Source: Arthrobacter sp. StoSoilA2
GTDB taxonomy: Bacteria; Actinomycetota; Actinomycetes; Actinomycetales; Micrococcaceae
Reading direction: 5' to 3'
Assembly: GCF_019977195.1 (NCBI RefSeq)
Contig: NZ_AP024643.1
Span: forward strand, 1,426,001 to 1,490,000
DNA length: 64,000 nt
Part shown: positions 26,809 through 35,589 of the stretch, piece by piece
Layout: the number at the start of each line of letters is the position of its first letter
How positions within the stretch are numbered: position 1 is the first letter of the stretch
Made by a program: the position numbers and the translations under genes
The notes under the pieces: model-generated
Database searches by the model: none
Told to the model about the DNA's origin: nothing
The model's input: only the letters and a program-made list of their open reading frames with translations

Positions 26809-27804
26809 GTGGACATCGATGCCTTTTCGGCCGTGCATGGGGACAAATGGTCGCGGCTGACGTTTTTGGCACATAAGCGGCGGCTCACTGGGTCCGAGGC
26901 CGACGAACTATTGCGCCTGTACCAGACCGTCTCCGCACATTTGTCCCTCATCCGCTCGGTGGCTCCCGAGACGGCGCTGTCCTCATCCCTGTCTGCCGCG
27001 CTTGCCCAGGCTCGAACCAGGTTCACCGGGGCACGTTCGAACTTCATGGAAGACCTCGCCCGTTTCTTCGTTATCGCCTTGCCGGCGGCGTTCTACAGAC
27101 TCCGATGGCTAACAGTGTGGTGTGGGATATTCTTCGTGCTGGTGAGTGGGGCGTACGCCCTGTGGATCGGAACGTCGCCCGAGGCGCTGCGGGCCGCGTT
27201 TGGCAGCGATGACAGGGTGCGTCAGTACATTGAAGATGACTTCATCGACTACTACTCGGAGAACCCGGCGGCGTCCTTTGCCGGCGCGGTCTGGACTAAT
27301 AACGCCTGGATTTCAGCCCAAGCCGTTGCGTTCGGAATTACGGGGTTTTGGGTGCCCATGATTCTCTTCCTCAACGCCCAGGGCGTGGGTGCGGCAGCCG
27401 GCGTGTTTGCCTCCGCGGGAAAGTTGGATGTCTTCTTCAGCTACATCCTTCCGCATGGGCTCATGGAATTGACCGCGGTGTTCATCGCCTGCGCAGCCGG
27501 GCTGAAGATTTTTTGGTCGATGGTCCGGCCCGGACCCCGGACCCGGATGCAGGCCGTGGCGGACGAAGGACGTTCGCTCATCACGGTTGCCCTCGGGTTG
27601 GTCCTCGTTCTTCTCATCTCGGGCCTGGTGGAAGCATTCGTGACACCAAGCCCCTTGCCTGTCTGGATGAAGATCGCGATCGGGGCGCTGGTCCTGGTGG
27701 CCTATTGGACGTACACCCTGGTTGTGGGTGGACGTTCATTCCGCTCGGGCGCTACCGGCGATCTTGACAGCCATGACGCCGGCTACCGGGGGATTGCTGT
27801 CTAG
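26809..27804 (+). CDS. stage II sporulation protein M (SpoIIM/DUF95) family protein
   Basis: A 331-residue integral membrane protein. A soluble helical N-terminus (WSRLTFLAHKRRLTGSEADELLRLYQ) is followed by about five transmembrane helices, including GIFFVLVSGAYALWIGT and the FSYILPHGLMELTAVFIACAAGL signature. Non-sporulating actinobacteria carry this family next to RDD genes. The function is unknown. The start is GTG 26809; no ATG is available before the conserved N-terminus. Confidence 0.87.
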   Translation: MDIDAFSAVHGDKWSRLTFLAHKRRLTGSEADELLRLYQTVSAHLSLIRSVAPETALSSSLSAALAQARTRFTGARSNFMEDLARFFVIALPAAFYRLRWLTVWCGIFFVLVSGAYALWIGTSPEALRAAFGSDDRVRQYIEDDFIDYYSENPAASFAGAVWTNNAWISAQAVAFGITGFWVPMILFLNAQGVGAAAGVFASAGKLDVFFSYILPHGLMELTAVFIACAAGLKIFWSMVRPGPRTRMQAVADEGRSLITVALGLVLVLLISGLVEAFVTPSPLPVWMKIAIGALVLVAYWTYTLVVGGRSFRSGATGDLDSHDAGYRGIAV

Positions 27805-27958
27805 GCGGACACGCCCGCACCTTACAGTTGCGTTTCGATCTTGCCCAACGCGGGGTGGCTCCTCGTCTCCGCCCAAAGCCGGACTGTAGGCTCGAATGCA
27901 GACAAGAGTGCCGGCAGCATGGTCAGGCCGGTGGGATGCCTACGGAAGTGAAACCGCT

Positions 27959-29071
27959 GTGAGTGACAAGAGCCCAAAACCACAAGATCCGGGGACGGAC
28001 GTCCACGAGGACCCCGACGAGCCGGCCTTTGACTGGATGAAGCCCAAGGCGCCTGGTGGTTCTTCTGCTGCTCCCTCAGGTCCGGTCCCCGTTCAGCCAG
28101 AGAGCCGCGCTGACCGGAAGGCCGCCGAGGCTGCGGACGTTGAGCCGGAGCCACCGCTTTTCGCGGAGACGGTGGCAGATGCGCCCGCAAGTCGCCAACC
28201 GGCACACTATTCGGAACCGTTGCCGACGTCGGCCCTCCAGGTTCGTCCGCCGGAGGACGAAGTTGCCAGGCGTAATGCGGAACGCGAACAGGCTGCAAAG
28301 GTCAAGCCGATCGGCCCCCGCATTTTCCAGGTATTGCTCGCCGTCTTCTTTCCTGTGATCCTCTTGGTGCTGGCTGTCCGCGCAGTGACCAGCCCCCTCT
28401 TCCTCTGGGTTGAATACAACCGGCCGGGTTTCCCCGGAGACGGTTACGGGTTCAGCACGGACGATCGCATGACTTACGGCTCCTATGCTGTGGACTACCT
28501 GAGCAATTGGTCCGGGCCCAGATATTTGGGTGGCTTGGTAAACCAGGACGGTGCCAAGCTTTTCAAGGACAGCGAAGTCGCGCACATGGCGGACGTGAAG
28601 ATGGTCATTCTGTCCTCGTTCGGTGCCGGCCTGCTGCTCATTCTTTTGAGCATCATCGCCATTGCCTACTTGCGTAAGCGCAGTACAGGCGGTGTTCGGC
28701 GCGGGCTCTTCGCCGGCTCCATCGTCACCTTGGTCATCATCATCGGCCTTGGAGTGCTGGCAGCCCTGAGCTGGCAGCAGTTCTTCACGGAGTTCCACCG
28801 GATCTTCTTCGCCAATGGAACCTGGACATTCTCGCTGGAAGACACGCTCATTCGTCTCTTCCCGGGACAGTTCTGGGTGGATGCCGGAATCGTCATTGGA
28901 GCGCTCGTGTTCCTGGCCGCAACGATCACCTTCATCCTCACCTGGCCAACGCGTCGTCGTCGTGGTTTGGACGCAAAGTCAGCGGCCGAAGAAGAAGCAT
29001 CCTCAACGGAGATCGACGACGAAAGCGATACCCCTGGTGTCCGCAAGGACACCGGCGAAACCGTCGCATAA
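27959..29071 (+). CDS. TIGR01906/DUF1461 integral membrane protein
   Basis: A 370-residue protein. Its first 120 residues are acidic and Pro/Ala-rich, probably disordered. Four transmembrane helices follow. The large extracellular loop after helix 1 contains DDRMTYGSYAVDYLSNWSGP and EVAHMADVK, and the LFPGQFW motif precedes the last helix; these are hallmarks of the DUF1461 family. Function is unknown; relatives in other Gram-positives are linked to lipid or envelope maintenance. GTG 27959 with upstream GGAAG is chosen. The C-terminus converges with the acyl-CoA synthetase, 12 bp apart. Confidence 0.82.
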   Translation: MSDKSPKPQDPGTDVHEDPDEPAFDWMKPKAPGGSSAAPSGPVPVQPESRADRKAAEAADVEPEPPLFAETVADAPASRQPAHYSEPLPTSALQVRPPEDEVARRNAEREQAAKVKPIGPRIFQVLLAVFFPVILLVLAVRAVTSPLFLWVEYNRPGFPGDGYGFSTDDRMTYGSYAVDYLSNWSGPRYLGGLVNQDGAKLFKDSEVAHMADVKMVILSSFGAGLLLILLSIIAIAYLRKRSTGGVRRGLFAGSIVTLVIIIGLGVLAALSWQQFFTEFHRIFFANGTWTFSLEDTLIRLFPGQFWVDAGIVIGALVFLAATITFILTWPTRRRRGLDAKSAAEEEASSTEIDDESDTPGVRKDTGETVA

Positions 29072-29083
29072 ACGAGCGGGGCG

Positions 29084-30916
29084 CTACTTTTCGTAAAGCT
29101 TCTCCACCAACGAGGAGAAGTCCTTAACCACCGCGGCCCGCTTCAGCTTGAGCGACGGCGTCAGGTGCCCGGACTCGACGCTGAGATCCGCAGTGATAAA
29201 GCCAAACTTACGGATGGATTCGGCCGAGGACACCAGAGTGTTCGCTTCGTCCACCGCAGACTGAACTGCTGCACGAACGCGCTCGTCCCCGGCGGCTTCA
29301 CTGGGGGACATGGCGTCGCGCTTGTTCTCGGCGCACCAGTCTTCAAGCCCTTCAGGATCCAGGGCCACCAGTGCTGCGACGAACGGCTTGCCGTCGCCCA
29401 CCACCACGGCCTGTCCCACAAGCGGGTGCTCCCGCAGTTTCTCTTCGAGGGGACCGGGTGCGACGTTCTTGCCCCCTGCGGTGACCAACAGGTCTTTCTT
29501 CCTGCCTGTGATGGTGAGGAACCCGTCCGGGTCAAGCTCGCCAAGGTCTCCTGTGCGGAAGAAGCCGTCGACGAAGGCCTCAGCGGTGGCGGCCTCATTG
29601 CGGTGGTAGCCCTTGAACACGCCGATCCCCTTGACCAGCACCTCGCCATCCGGGGCCACCCGGATGGTGGTGCCGGGCAGCGGTATGCCAACGGTCCCTA
29701 TGCGGGACATGCTTGGCGTGTTGACGGTACAGGGCGCAGTGGTTTCGGTGAGGCCATAGCCTTCAAGGACAGGGATCCCGGCACCGTGGAAGAAATGGTT
29801 TTCCCGGAGGCTGAGGGGGCTGGCCCCGGACACGGTGTACCCGATGGCGCCGCCGAAGACCTCCCGCACCTTGGGGTAGAGGAGTTTGTTGAATGCCGAA
29901 TGCTTGAGGTTAAGGAACCAACCCGGACCGGGCCCCTGCCCGCGGGCGGCGAGCTCTACCGCCGTCGAATATTCGACGGCGGCCGCGGACGCAGCGGCGA
30001 ACAGCCGGGACTTGCCTGACATTGCCGCTTTGTGTCCGGCGCCGGCGTAGACCTTTTCGAAGATGCGGGGAACTGCGAGCAGGAAGGTCGGTTTGAAGGC
30101 GCCCAGGTCCGCCATGAGGCCGCTGGCACCCGGACTGTGCCCCAACGTGACGCCTGCGGTGAGGCAGACCACCTGGACTGCCCTTGCCAGGACATGTGCC
30201 AGCGGCAGGAACATCAACGTTCGCGCGCCGTGCTGCATCAACAGTTCGGGGAGGAACGGGATGACGTTCCGGGCAACGAGCACGAAGTTGCCATGCGTGA
30301 TTTCGCAGCCCTTGGGTTTGCCGGTTGTGCCGGAGGTGTAGACGATCGAGGCTACATCGGACAAGTTGGCGGCGCTGCGCTGGCGCTCAAGCTCGGCATC
30401 CATAATGCCAATTCCGACGGCGGCAAGGCTGGTCAGGTTCGGCGCCTCACCGTCGTGCTCCATGCGGATGATCGTCACCGGGTCCTCACCCAAAGCTGTG
30501 GACTTCTCAACGAGGGCGTGAAGCAGGTCTGCTTTGGAGGTGTCTTCCACAAAGATGCGCCGGGCACCGGAATCGGCGAGGATCCACTCGATCTGGCTCG
30601 CCGAAGACGTTTCATAAATGGGTACGGTAACTCCGCCAGCCATCCAGATGGCGAAGTCCACCAAGGTCCATTCGAAGCTTGAGCGGGAGAGCACAGCTAC
30701 GGGATCGCCGGGGTTGACGCCCCCTGCAATGAGGCCCTTGGCCAGTGCCTGGACGTCCGCGAGGAAGCGTGCAGCAGGCACGTTGAGCCACCCATTGGCT
30801 GTCTTGTGGGCGTAAAGGTTGCCGAACGGGTCCTTGGCGCATCGTTCCAGAAGGAGGTCGGTCACGTTGGTATTCTCGTCGGCCTCGACCAGAAGCTCCG
30901 TGCTTGCCTCCCTCAC
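29084..30916 (-). CDS. long-chain fatty-acid–CoA ligase (AMP-forming)
   Basis: A 610-residue ANL-superfamily enzyme that activates a fatty acid through an acyl-adenylate to the CoA thioester. The phosphate loop YTSGTTGKPKG is at 193–203. VLEGYGLTETTAP and the hinge FFRTGDLGELDPDGFLTITGRKKD are clear, as is the C-terminal lysine region (LKLKRAAVVKDF). It resembles mycobacterial FadD15 in size and motifs. It lies 10 bp downstream of the mannosyltransferase, so the two form an operon. Confidence 0.92.
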   Translation of the reverse strand: MREASTELLVEADENTNVTDLLLERCAKDPFGNLYAHKTANGWLNVPAARFLADVQALAKGLIAGGVNPGDPVAVLSRSSFEWTLVDFAIWMAGGVTVPIYETSSASQIEWILADSGARRIFVEDTSKADLLHALVEKSTALGEDPVTIIRMEHDGEAPNLTSLAAVGIGIMDAELERQRSAANLSDVASIVYTSGTTGKPKGCEITHGNFVLVARNVIPFLPELLMQHGARTLMFLPLAHVLARAVQVVCLTAGVTLGHSPGASGLMADLGAFKPTFLLAVPRIFEKVYAGAGHKAAMSGKSRLFAAASAAAVEYSTAVELAARGQGPGPGWFLNLKHSAFNKLLYPKVREVFGGAIGYTVSGASPLSLRENHFFHGAGIPVLEGYGLTETTAPCTVNTPSMSRIGTVGIPLPGTTIRVAPDGEVLVKGIGVFKGYHRNEAATAEAFVDGFFRTGDLGELDPDGFLTITGRKKDLLVTAGGKNVAPGPLEEKLREHPLVGQAVVVGDGKPFVAALVALDPEGLEDWCAENKRDAMSPSEAAGDERVRAAVQSAVDEANTLVSSAESIRKFGFITADLSVESGHLTPSLKLKRAAVVKDFSSLVEKLYEK

Positions 30917-30926
30917 GATCCTCCTC

Positions 30927-32756
30927 CTAGATCCACGATGGCATCCACATCCTCATCCGCCACTCCTGGTAGCTGATGACTTCGGCGGTCAGTACGGGGT
31001 AGAAAAACGCTGTTGCCAGCACGGCCAGCACCACAACCGAGCCCACTATGTAGAGTCCGTATCTCCGCCTCCAAGGAGGATCGGTGGTGCGGCCCAGCAC
31101 CAACCCCAGGACATACGTCAGGGCCAGCACCAGGAACGGTTCAAAGGAAACTGCGTAGAAGATGAACATCGTGCGTTCGGGATACATGAACCACGGCAGG
31201 TATCCAGCCCCGACTCCAACGAGGATGGCCCCGGCGCGCCAATCCCGTCGGCCTGCCCACCAGAAGAGCAGGATCACCAGGGCAATGGTGCCGCCCCACC
31301 AGACAACGGGGTTGCCGACGGGCAGGATGGCCGAGGAACACGTCTCGGCAATGCAGCCGGCAGTGCCCTGCTTGGGCGATTGGTAATAGAACGAGGTGGG
31401 CCTGCCCATGACCAGCCAGGTCCAGGGGCTGGATTCGTAGGGGTGGTCGGCACTGAGGCCCTGATGGAACTTGTACGCTTCAAGGTGGTAATGCGCCAGG
31501 GAACGCACGGAATTGGGCAGCCAATCCCACCCGGGCGCCGGATTGGTGGCCGCCCACTGGCGGTAGTAGGCATCCTTGGAGAGGAACCAGCCGGTCCACG
31601 TGGCGACGTATGTGGCCGCCGCGATCGGGACAATGGTCAGGAAAGCCGGAAGTCCATCCTTGATGACCGCTGCACTGGGCCAGCTGCGGATCCCGGCAAT
31701 GCGGCGGGCGCTCATGTCCCAGAAGACGGTCAACAAGCCGAACGCGGCGACGAAAAACAGCGCAGACCATTTGGTGCCCACAGCCAGTCCGAGGCAAATC
31801 CCGGCAACCAGGCGCCACCAACGCATCCCCAACCAGGGGCCGGCCAACAGTTGCTTGGCCGGGGGCCGGCCGTCGGATGAAGCAGCCGCACGGGCGGCCA
31901 GCCTGGAAGCAAGGCGACGCCGGCCGTCGTCGCGGTCCAAAAGCAATGCACCAAAGGCGGCAAGGATCCAGAACGCAAGGAAGATGTCCAGCAGGGACGT
32001 TCGCGACAACACCAGGTGGTGGCCGTCAACCGCGAGCAGCAAGCCGGCCACTGCGCCAAGCGTGTGGGAACGGAAGAGCTTCAGCGTGATGAGTGAGAGC
32101 AGGAAGACCGTGAGAGTCCCGGTCAGGGCGGCACCAAAACGCCAGCCGAACGGATTGTCAGCCCCAAACAACCACATGCCGAAGGCAATCATCCATTTCC
32201 CCACCGGAGGATGAACCACGTACTCCGGGGTATTGAGCAGGATCTCGGGATTGCCGGCGTTGAAGGAATCGTTGGCGTTGGCTGGCCAGCTGCGTTCGTA
32301 TCCGCTGACGAGGTACGAATACGCGTCTTTGACGTAATACGTTTCGTCGAAGACCAGGCTGTGGGGGACCTCAAGACGGAAGAAGCGCAGGATTCCGCCG
32401 ATGGCGGCGGTAATGGCGGGAATCAACCAGAACCATAAACGCAGCGACGGCGGGTAGTCCCGCCAGCTTTGGATCCCGCCGATCAAACGTGATGTCAGGG
32501 CGTCCACCGAGAAGGCCGCAGCAGGTCTGGCGATCCAGCGGTGGCCTTCGAGCCCGCGTCCGGGAGGCAGCTTGCTGTTGCTGCCAGCGGGGTCGTCCTG
32601 CCTGGACGGAGGCCGCCATGAGGTAGTTCCCCTGGCCGCTGTTTCCTGGGTCGGCTCTCCGGAGCCGTTGCTTGCCGCCACGTCCGTGGCTCCGGAAGGT
32701 AATGCCGACACTGCGGGGGTTCCGGAATCGGTGGTGGGAACGGGGGACTGGCTCAC
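30927..32756 (-). CDS. dolichyl-phosphate-mannose–protein mannosyltransferase (GT39)
   Basis: A 609-residue polytopic enzyme that transfers mannose from a polyprenyl phosphate to Ser/Thr of exported proteins. The first 100 residues are a disordered cytoplasmic tail. The first extracytoplasmic loop carries the catalytic FDETYY (136–141) and VVHPPVGKWMIAFG. Ten or more helices follow, with YESSPWTWLVMGRPTSFYY and WYMYPERTMF-like loops of the PMT family. It is divergent from rsmI, a gene order shared across actinobacteria. ManA at 8.3 kb could feed its substrate. Confidence 0.93.
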   Translation of the reverse strand: MSQSPVPTTDSGTPAVSALPSGATDVAASNGSGEPTQETAARGTTSWRPPSRQDDPAGSNSKLPPGRGLEGHRWIARPAAAFSVDALTSRLIGGIQSWRDYPPSLRLWFWLIPAITAAIGGILRFFRLEVPHSLVFDETYYVKDAYSYLVSGYERSWPANANDSFNAGNPEILLNTPEYVVHPPVGKWMIAFGMWLFGADNPFGWRFGAALTGTLTVFLLSLITLKLFRSHTLGAVAGLLLAVDGHHLVLSRTSLLDIFLAFWILAAFGALLLDRDDGRRRLASRLAARAAASSDGRPPAKQLLAGPWLGMRWWRLVAGICLGLAVGTKWSALFFVAAFGLLTVFWDMSARRIAGIRSWPSAAVIKDGLPAFLTIVPIAAATYVATWTGWFLSKDAYYRQWAATNPAPGWDWLPNSVRSLAHYHLEAYKFHQGLSADHPYESSPWTWLVMGRPTSFYYQSPKQGTAGCIAETCSSAILPVGNPVVWWGGTIALVILLFWWAGRRDWRAGAILVGVGAGYLPWFMYPERTMFIFYAVSFEPFLVLALTYVLGLVLGRTTDPPWRRRYGLYIVGSVVVLAVLATAFFYPVLTAEVISYQEWRMRMWMPSWI

Positions 32757-32778
32757 CCGCCCATGCTACCGTTCCATC

Positions 32779-32826
32779 CTTGCTGCGGCGTTGAAGTGCG
32801 CTCTTGCTGCGGCGTTGAGGTGCGCG
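32779..32826. repeat. 24-bp direct repeat in the pmt–rsmI divergent gap
   Basis: CTTGCTGCGGCGTTGAAGTG (32779 onward) is duplicated from 32803 with one change in that stretch; the unit length is 24 bp. The two copies fill half of the 88-bp divergent intergenic region. Confidence 0.85.
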
Positions 32827-32844
32827 CGGCATTAGGCTTGGCAG

Positions 32845-33792
32845 GTGGACGAACAACACAGCACCCCGGACGAAGCCCCCTTTGATGATGCATCGGCGGT
32901 TGATGAACCGGACGCGGCCCAGGAACCCGAAGCCGGTGCCGACACGGGCGCAACCACGGCAAGCGGCAGGATTGTGCTTGCTGCCACTCCCATCGGCAAC
33001 GTGGGCGATGCTTCCTCCCGCTTGATCGAACTCCTGGCGACCTCGGACATCGTCGCAGCCGAGGACACCCGTCGCCTGCATCGTCTGGTCCAGGCCTTGG
33101 GCGTGGAGGTGTCCGGGCGCGTCATCAGCTATCACGAACACAACGAGGTAGCCAAGACCGGTGAACTGCTGGAGTATGTGCGGGCCGGCAAAACCATCCT
33201 GATGGTCAGCGACGCCGGAATGCCGTCGGTTTCAGACCCTGGCTTCCGTTTAGTGGAGGGAGCCGTTGCCGCAGGCCTGACCGTCACTGCCGTGCCGGGA
33301 CCTTCCGCCGTGCTGACGGCCCTTGCGCTTTCCGGACTGCCCACAGACCGGTTTTGCTTCGAAGGCTTCCTGCCACGGAAGTCGGGGGAGCGGAATTCCC
33401 GCCTGGCGGACTTGGCTGACGAGCGCCGCACCATGGTGTTCTTCGAGGCTCCGCACCGGCTTGAAGTGATGCTTCGGGCACTGCACGAGCGCTTCGGCGC
33501 GGAACGCCGGGTGGCTGTTTGCCGTGAATTGACCAAGACCTACGAGGAAGTCATCCGCGGAACACTGCGCGAACTCCTGGAGTGGGCAGAAAACAATGAA
33601 GTCCGCGGCGAAATTGCCGTGGTTGTGGGTGGCGCTCCCGAGCAGGCTCCCGGCAAGCCGGAAGACCATGTAGCTGCCGTGAACGAGCTCATCTCCCAGG
33701 GAATCCGGTTGAAGGAAGCCGTCGCCGCCGTGGCCGATGACGCCCGTGTCAGCAAGCGGGAGCTGTATTCGGCGGTGCTTGCAGCACGCTGA
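32845..33792 (+). CDS. rsmI: 16S rRNA (cytidine-1402-2'-O)-methyltransferase
   Basis: A 315-residue SAM-dependent tetrapyrrole-methylase-fold enzyme that modifies C1402 in the ribosomal decoding centre. TPIGN at 48–52, AEDTRRLHRLV and VSDAGMPSVSDPG are the RsmI signatures. An acidic N-terminal extension of about 40 residues is typical of actinobacterial forms. GTG 32845 is the start used; GTG codons are common starts in this window. Confidence 0.95.
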   Translation: MDEQHSTPDEAPFDDASAVDEPDAAQEPEAGADTGATTASGRIVLAATPIGNVGDASSRLIELLATSDIVAAEDTRRLHRLVQALGVEVSGRVISYHEHNEVAKTGELLEYVRAGKTILMVSDAGMPSVSDPGFRLVEGAVAAGLTVTAVPGPSAVLTALALSGLPTDRFCFEGFLPRKSGERNSRLADLADERRTMVFFEAPHRLEVMLRALHERFGAERRVAVCRELTKTYEEVIRGTLRELLEWAENNEVRGEIAVVVGGAPEQAPGKPEDHVAAVNELISQGIRLKEAVAAVADDARVSKRELYSAVLAAR

Positions 33793-33799
33793 TCATCCC

Positions 33800-33813
33800 T
33801 GTGCAGGTGCACA
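33800..33813. promoter_or_regulatory. 14-bp palindrome TGTGCAGGTGCACA
   Basis: TGTGCA (33800–33805) and TGCACA (33808–33813) are separated by GG. It is 7 bp after the rsmI stop and 140 bp before gabD. It resembles a CRP-type site but is two bases shorter than the usual TGTGA-N6-TCACA. GCATGGCAGT is repeated further downstream in the same gap. Confidence 0.35.
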
Positions 33814-33952
33814 ATTTGGCGGGCGCATGGCAGTGCGTGAAGGCGTAGACACTGCTTCTTGCATGGCAGTACCGTGGCAGTAATTCAAGCCAATTCTGGC
33901 AAGGAACCCTAGTGGTGCAACCCTCCAATGCACCCAAGACGAAGGAGTCGCC

Positions 33953-35434
33953 ATGACTGTAACGGTTGAACGCGAAAGCGAACTGCTGGCTTCCGTCCCC
34001 ACCGGCCTGCTGATCAACGGTCAGTGGCGTCCGGCGGGATCCGGAAAGACTTTTGATGTTGAGGACCCGGCTACGGGCAAGGTCCTGCTCAGCATCTCCG
34101 ACGCCGGTGCTGAAGACGGTGCCGCGGCCTTGGACGCCGCTGCTGCCGCCCAGGCTGACTGGGCACGCACGGCACCGCGCGAACGCGGTGAGATCCTGCG
34201 CCGTGCCTTCGAACTCGTCACCGAGCGCGCCGAAGACTTCGCGCTGCTGATGACCCTCGAAATGGGCAAGCCCCTGGCCGAAGCCCGCGGCGAGGTCACC
34301 TATGGCGCCGAATTCCTGCGCTGGTTCTCCGAGGAAGCTGTCCGTGTTTCGGGCCGCTATTCCGCAGCTCCGGACGGCAAGAACCGCCTGCTGGTTCAGA
34401 AGAAGCCGGTTGGACCCTGCCTGCTCATCACGCCGTGGAACTTCCCGCTGGCCATGGCCACCCGCAAGGTAGCCCCGGCCGTCGCCGCTGGCTGCACCAT
34501 GGTGCTCAAGCCCGCCAACCTCACCCCGCTGACAAGCCTGCTCTTCGCGCAGGTGATGCAGGAAGCCGGCCTTCCCGCAGGTGTCCTGAACGTCATCCAG
34601 ACCTCCACGGCCGGTGCTGTCACCGGACCGCTGATCAAGGATGACCGCCTCCGCAAGATCTCCTTCACCGGCTCCACCCCGGTTGGCCAGGCCCTGATCC
34701 GTGAAGCCGCGGACAAGGTCCTGCGCACGTCCATGGAACTTGGCGGCAACGCACCGTTCGTCGTCTTCGAGGATGCTGACCTGGACAAGGCCGTTGAAGG
34801 CGCCATCGCCGCCAAGATGCGCAACATGGGCGAGGCCTGCACCGCAGCAAACCGCTTCATCGTGCACGAGTCCATCGCCGACTCCTTCGCCGAGAAGTTC
34901 GCCGCGAAGATCGGTTCGCTCACCACAGCCCGCGGTACCGAGCCGGAGTCCAAGGTTGGTCCGCTGATCGACGGCAAGGCCCGCGATGGCGTGCACGCCC
35001 TCGTCACCGAAGCCGTAGCAGGAGGTGCCACAGCAGTCACCGGTGGTGCCGCCGTCGACGGTCCCGGCTACTTCTACCAGCCCACTGTGCTGAAGAACGT
35101 CGCCGCCGACTCCCGCATTCTCCAGGAAGAAATCTTCGGACCCGTGGCCCCGATCGTCACGTTCTCCACCGAAGACGACGCCATCCGCCTGGCCAACAAC
35201 ACCGAATACGGCCTGGTTGCCTACGTCTTCACGAAGGACCTCAACCGGGGCCTGCGGGTCAGCGAGAAGCTTGAGACCGGCATGCTCGGCCTCAACGCCG
35301 GTGTCATCTCCAACGCCGCTGCACCGTTCGGTGGCGTCAAGCAGTCCGGCCTGGGCCGCGAAGGCGGCTCCGAAGGCATCGAAGAGTACCTCTACACCCA
35401 GTACGTAGGTATCGCCGACCCGTACGCCGACTAG
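33953..35434 (+). CDS. gabD: NAD(P)-dependent succinate-semialdehyde dehydrogenase
   Basis: A 493-residue aldehyde dehydrogenase of the GabD type, which oxidises succinate semialdehyde to succinate in GABA and related catabolism. Glu262 (MELGGNAPFVVF) and the nucleophile Cys296 (GEACTAANRF) are in place, as is PWNFPLAMATRK. The final GGVKQSGLGREGGSEGIEEYLYTQYV matches this subfamily. It is monocistronic, with a terminator after it. The exact aldehyde is an inference from family resemblance. Confidence 0.9.
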   Translation: MTVTVERESELLASVPTGLLINGQWRPAGSGKTFDVEDPATGKVLLSISDAGAEDGAAALDAAAAAQADWARTAPRERGEILRRAFELVTERAEDFALLMTLEMGKPLAEARGEVTYGAEFLRWFSEEAVRVSGRYSAAPDGKNRLLVQKKPVGPCLLITPWNFPLAMATRKVAPAVAAGCTMVLKPANLTPLTSLLFAQVMQEAGLPAGVLNVIQTSTAGAVTGPLIKDDRLRKISFTGSTPVGQALIREAADKVLRTSMELGGNAPFVVFEDADLDKAVEGAIAAKMRNMGEACTAANRFIVHESIADSFAEKFAAKIGSLTTARGTEPESKVGPLIDGKARDGVHALVTEAVAGGATAVTGGAAVDGPGYFYQPTVLKNVAADSRILQEEIFGPVAPIVTFSTEDDAIRLANNTEYGLVAYVFTKDLNRGLRVSEKLETGMLGLNAGVISNAAAPFGGVKQSGLGREGGSEGIEEYLYTQYVGIADPYAD

Positions 35435-35521
35435 GTCCTGTACCCCGACTGAGTCCCGTACCCCGACCAGTCCAGGGGTTCCGTCCACCGCTCTCGCAAC
35501 AAGAACGGTAGAGACAAGCAG

Positions 35522-35562
35522 AGGGCCCGACCCCGCAGCCATAAGTTCCGGAGTCGGGCCCT
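35522..35562. terminator. bidirectional terminator between gabD and the transglutaminase gene
   Basis: AGGGCCCGAC (35522–35531) and GTCGGGCCCT (35553–35562) form a perfect 10-bp stem with a loop of about 21 nt. It is followed by TTGC on the plus strand and lies between convergent stops. Confidence 0.75.
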
Positions 35563-35589
35563 TTGCTGTTCCCACGTGGGATCGCGGTC

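Noticed and set aside
33800..33813. Definite CRP/GlxR operator for gabD
   Set aside because: The palindrome is two bases shorter than the consensus and 140 bp away from the gene, so it is listed only as a weak site.
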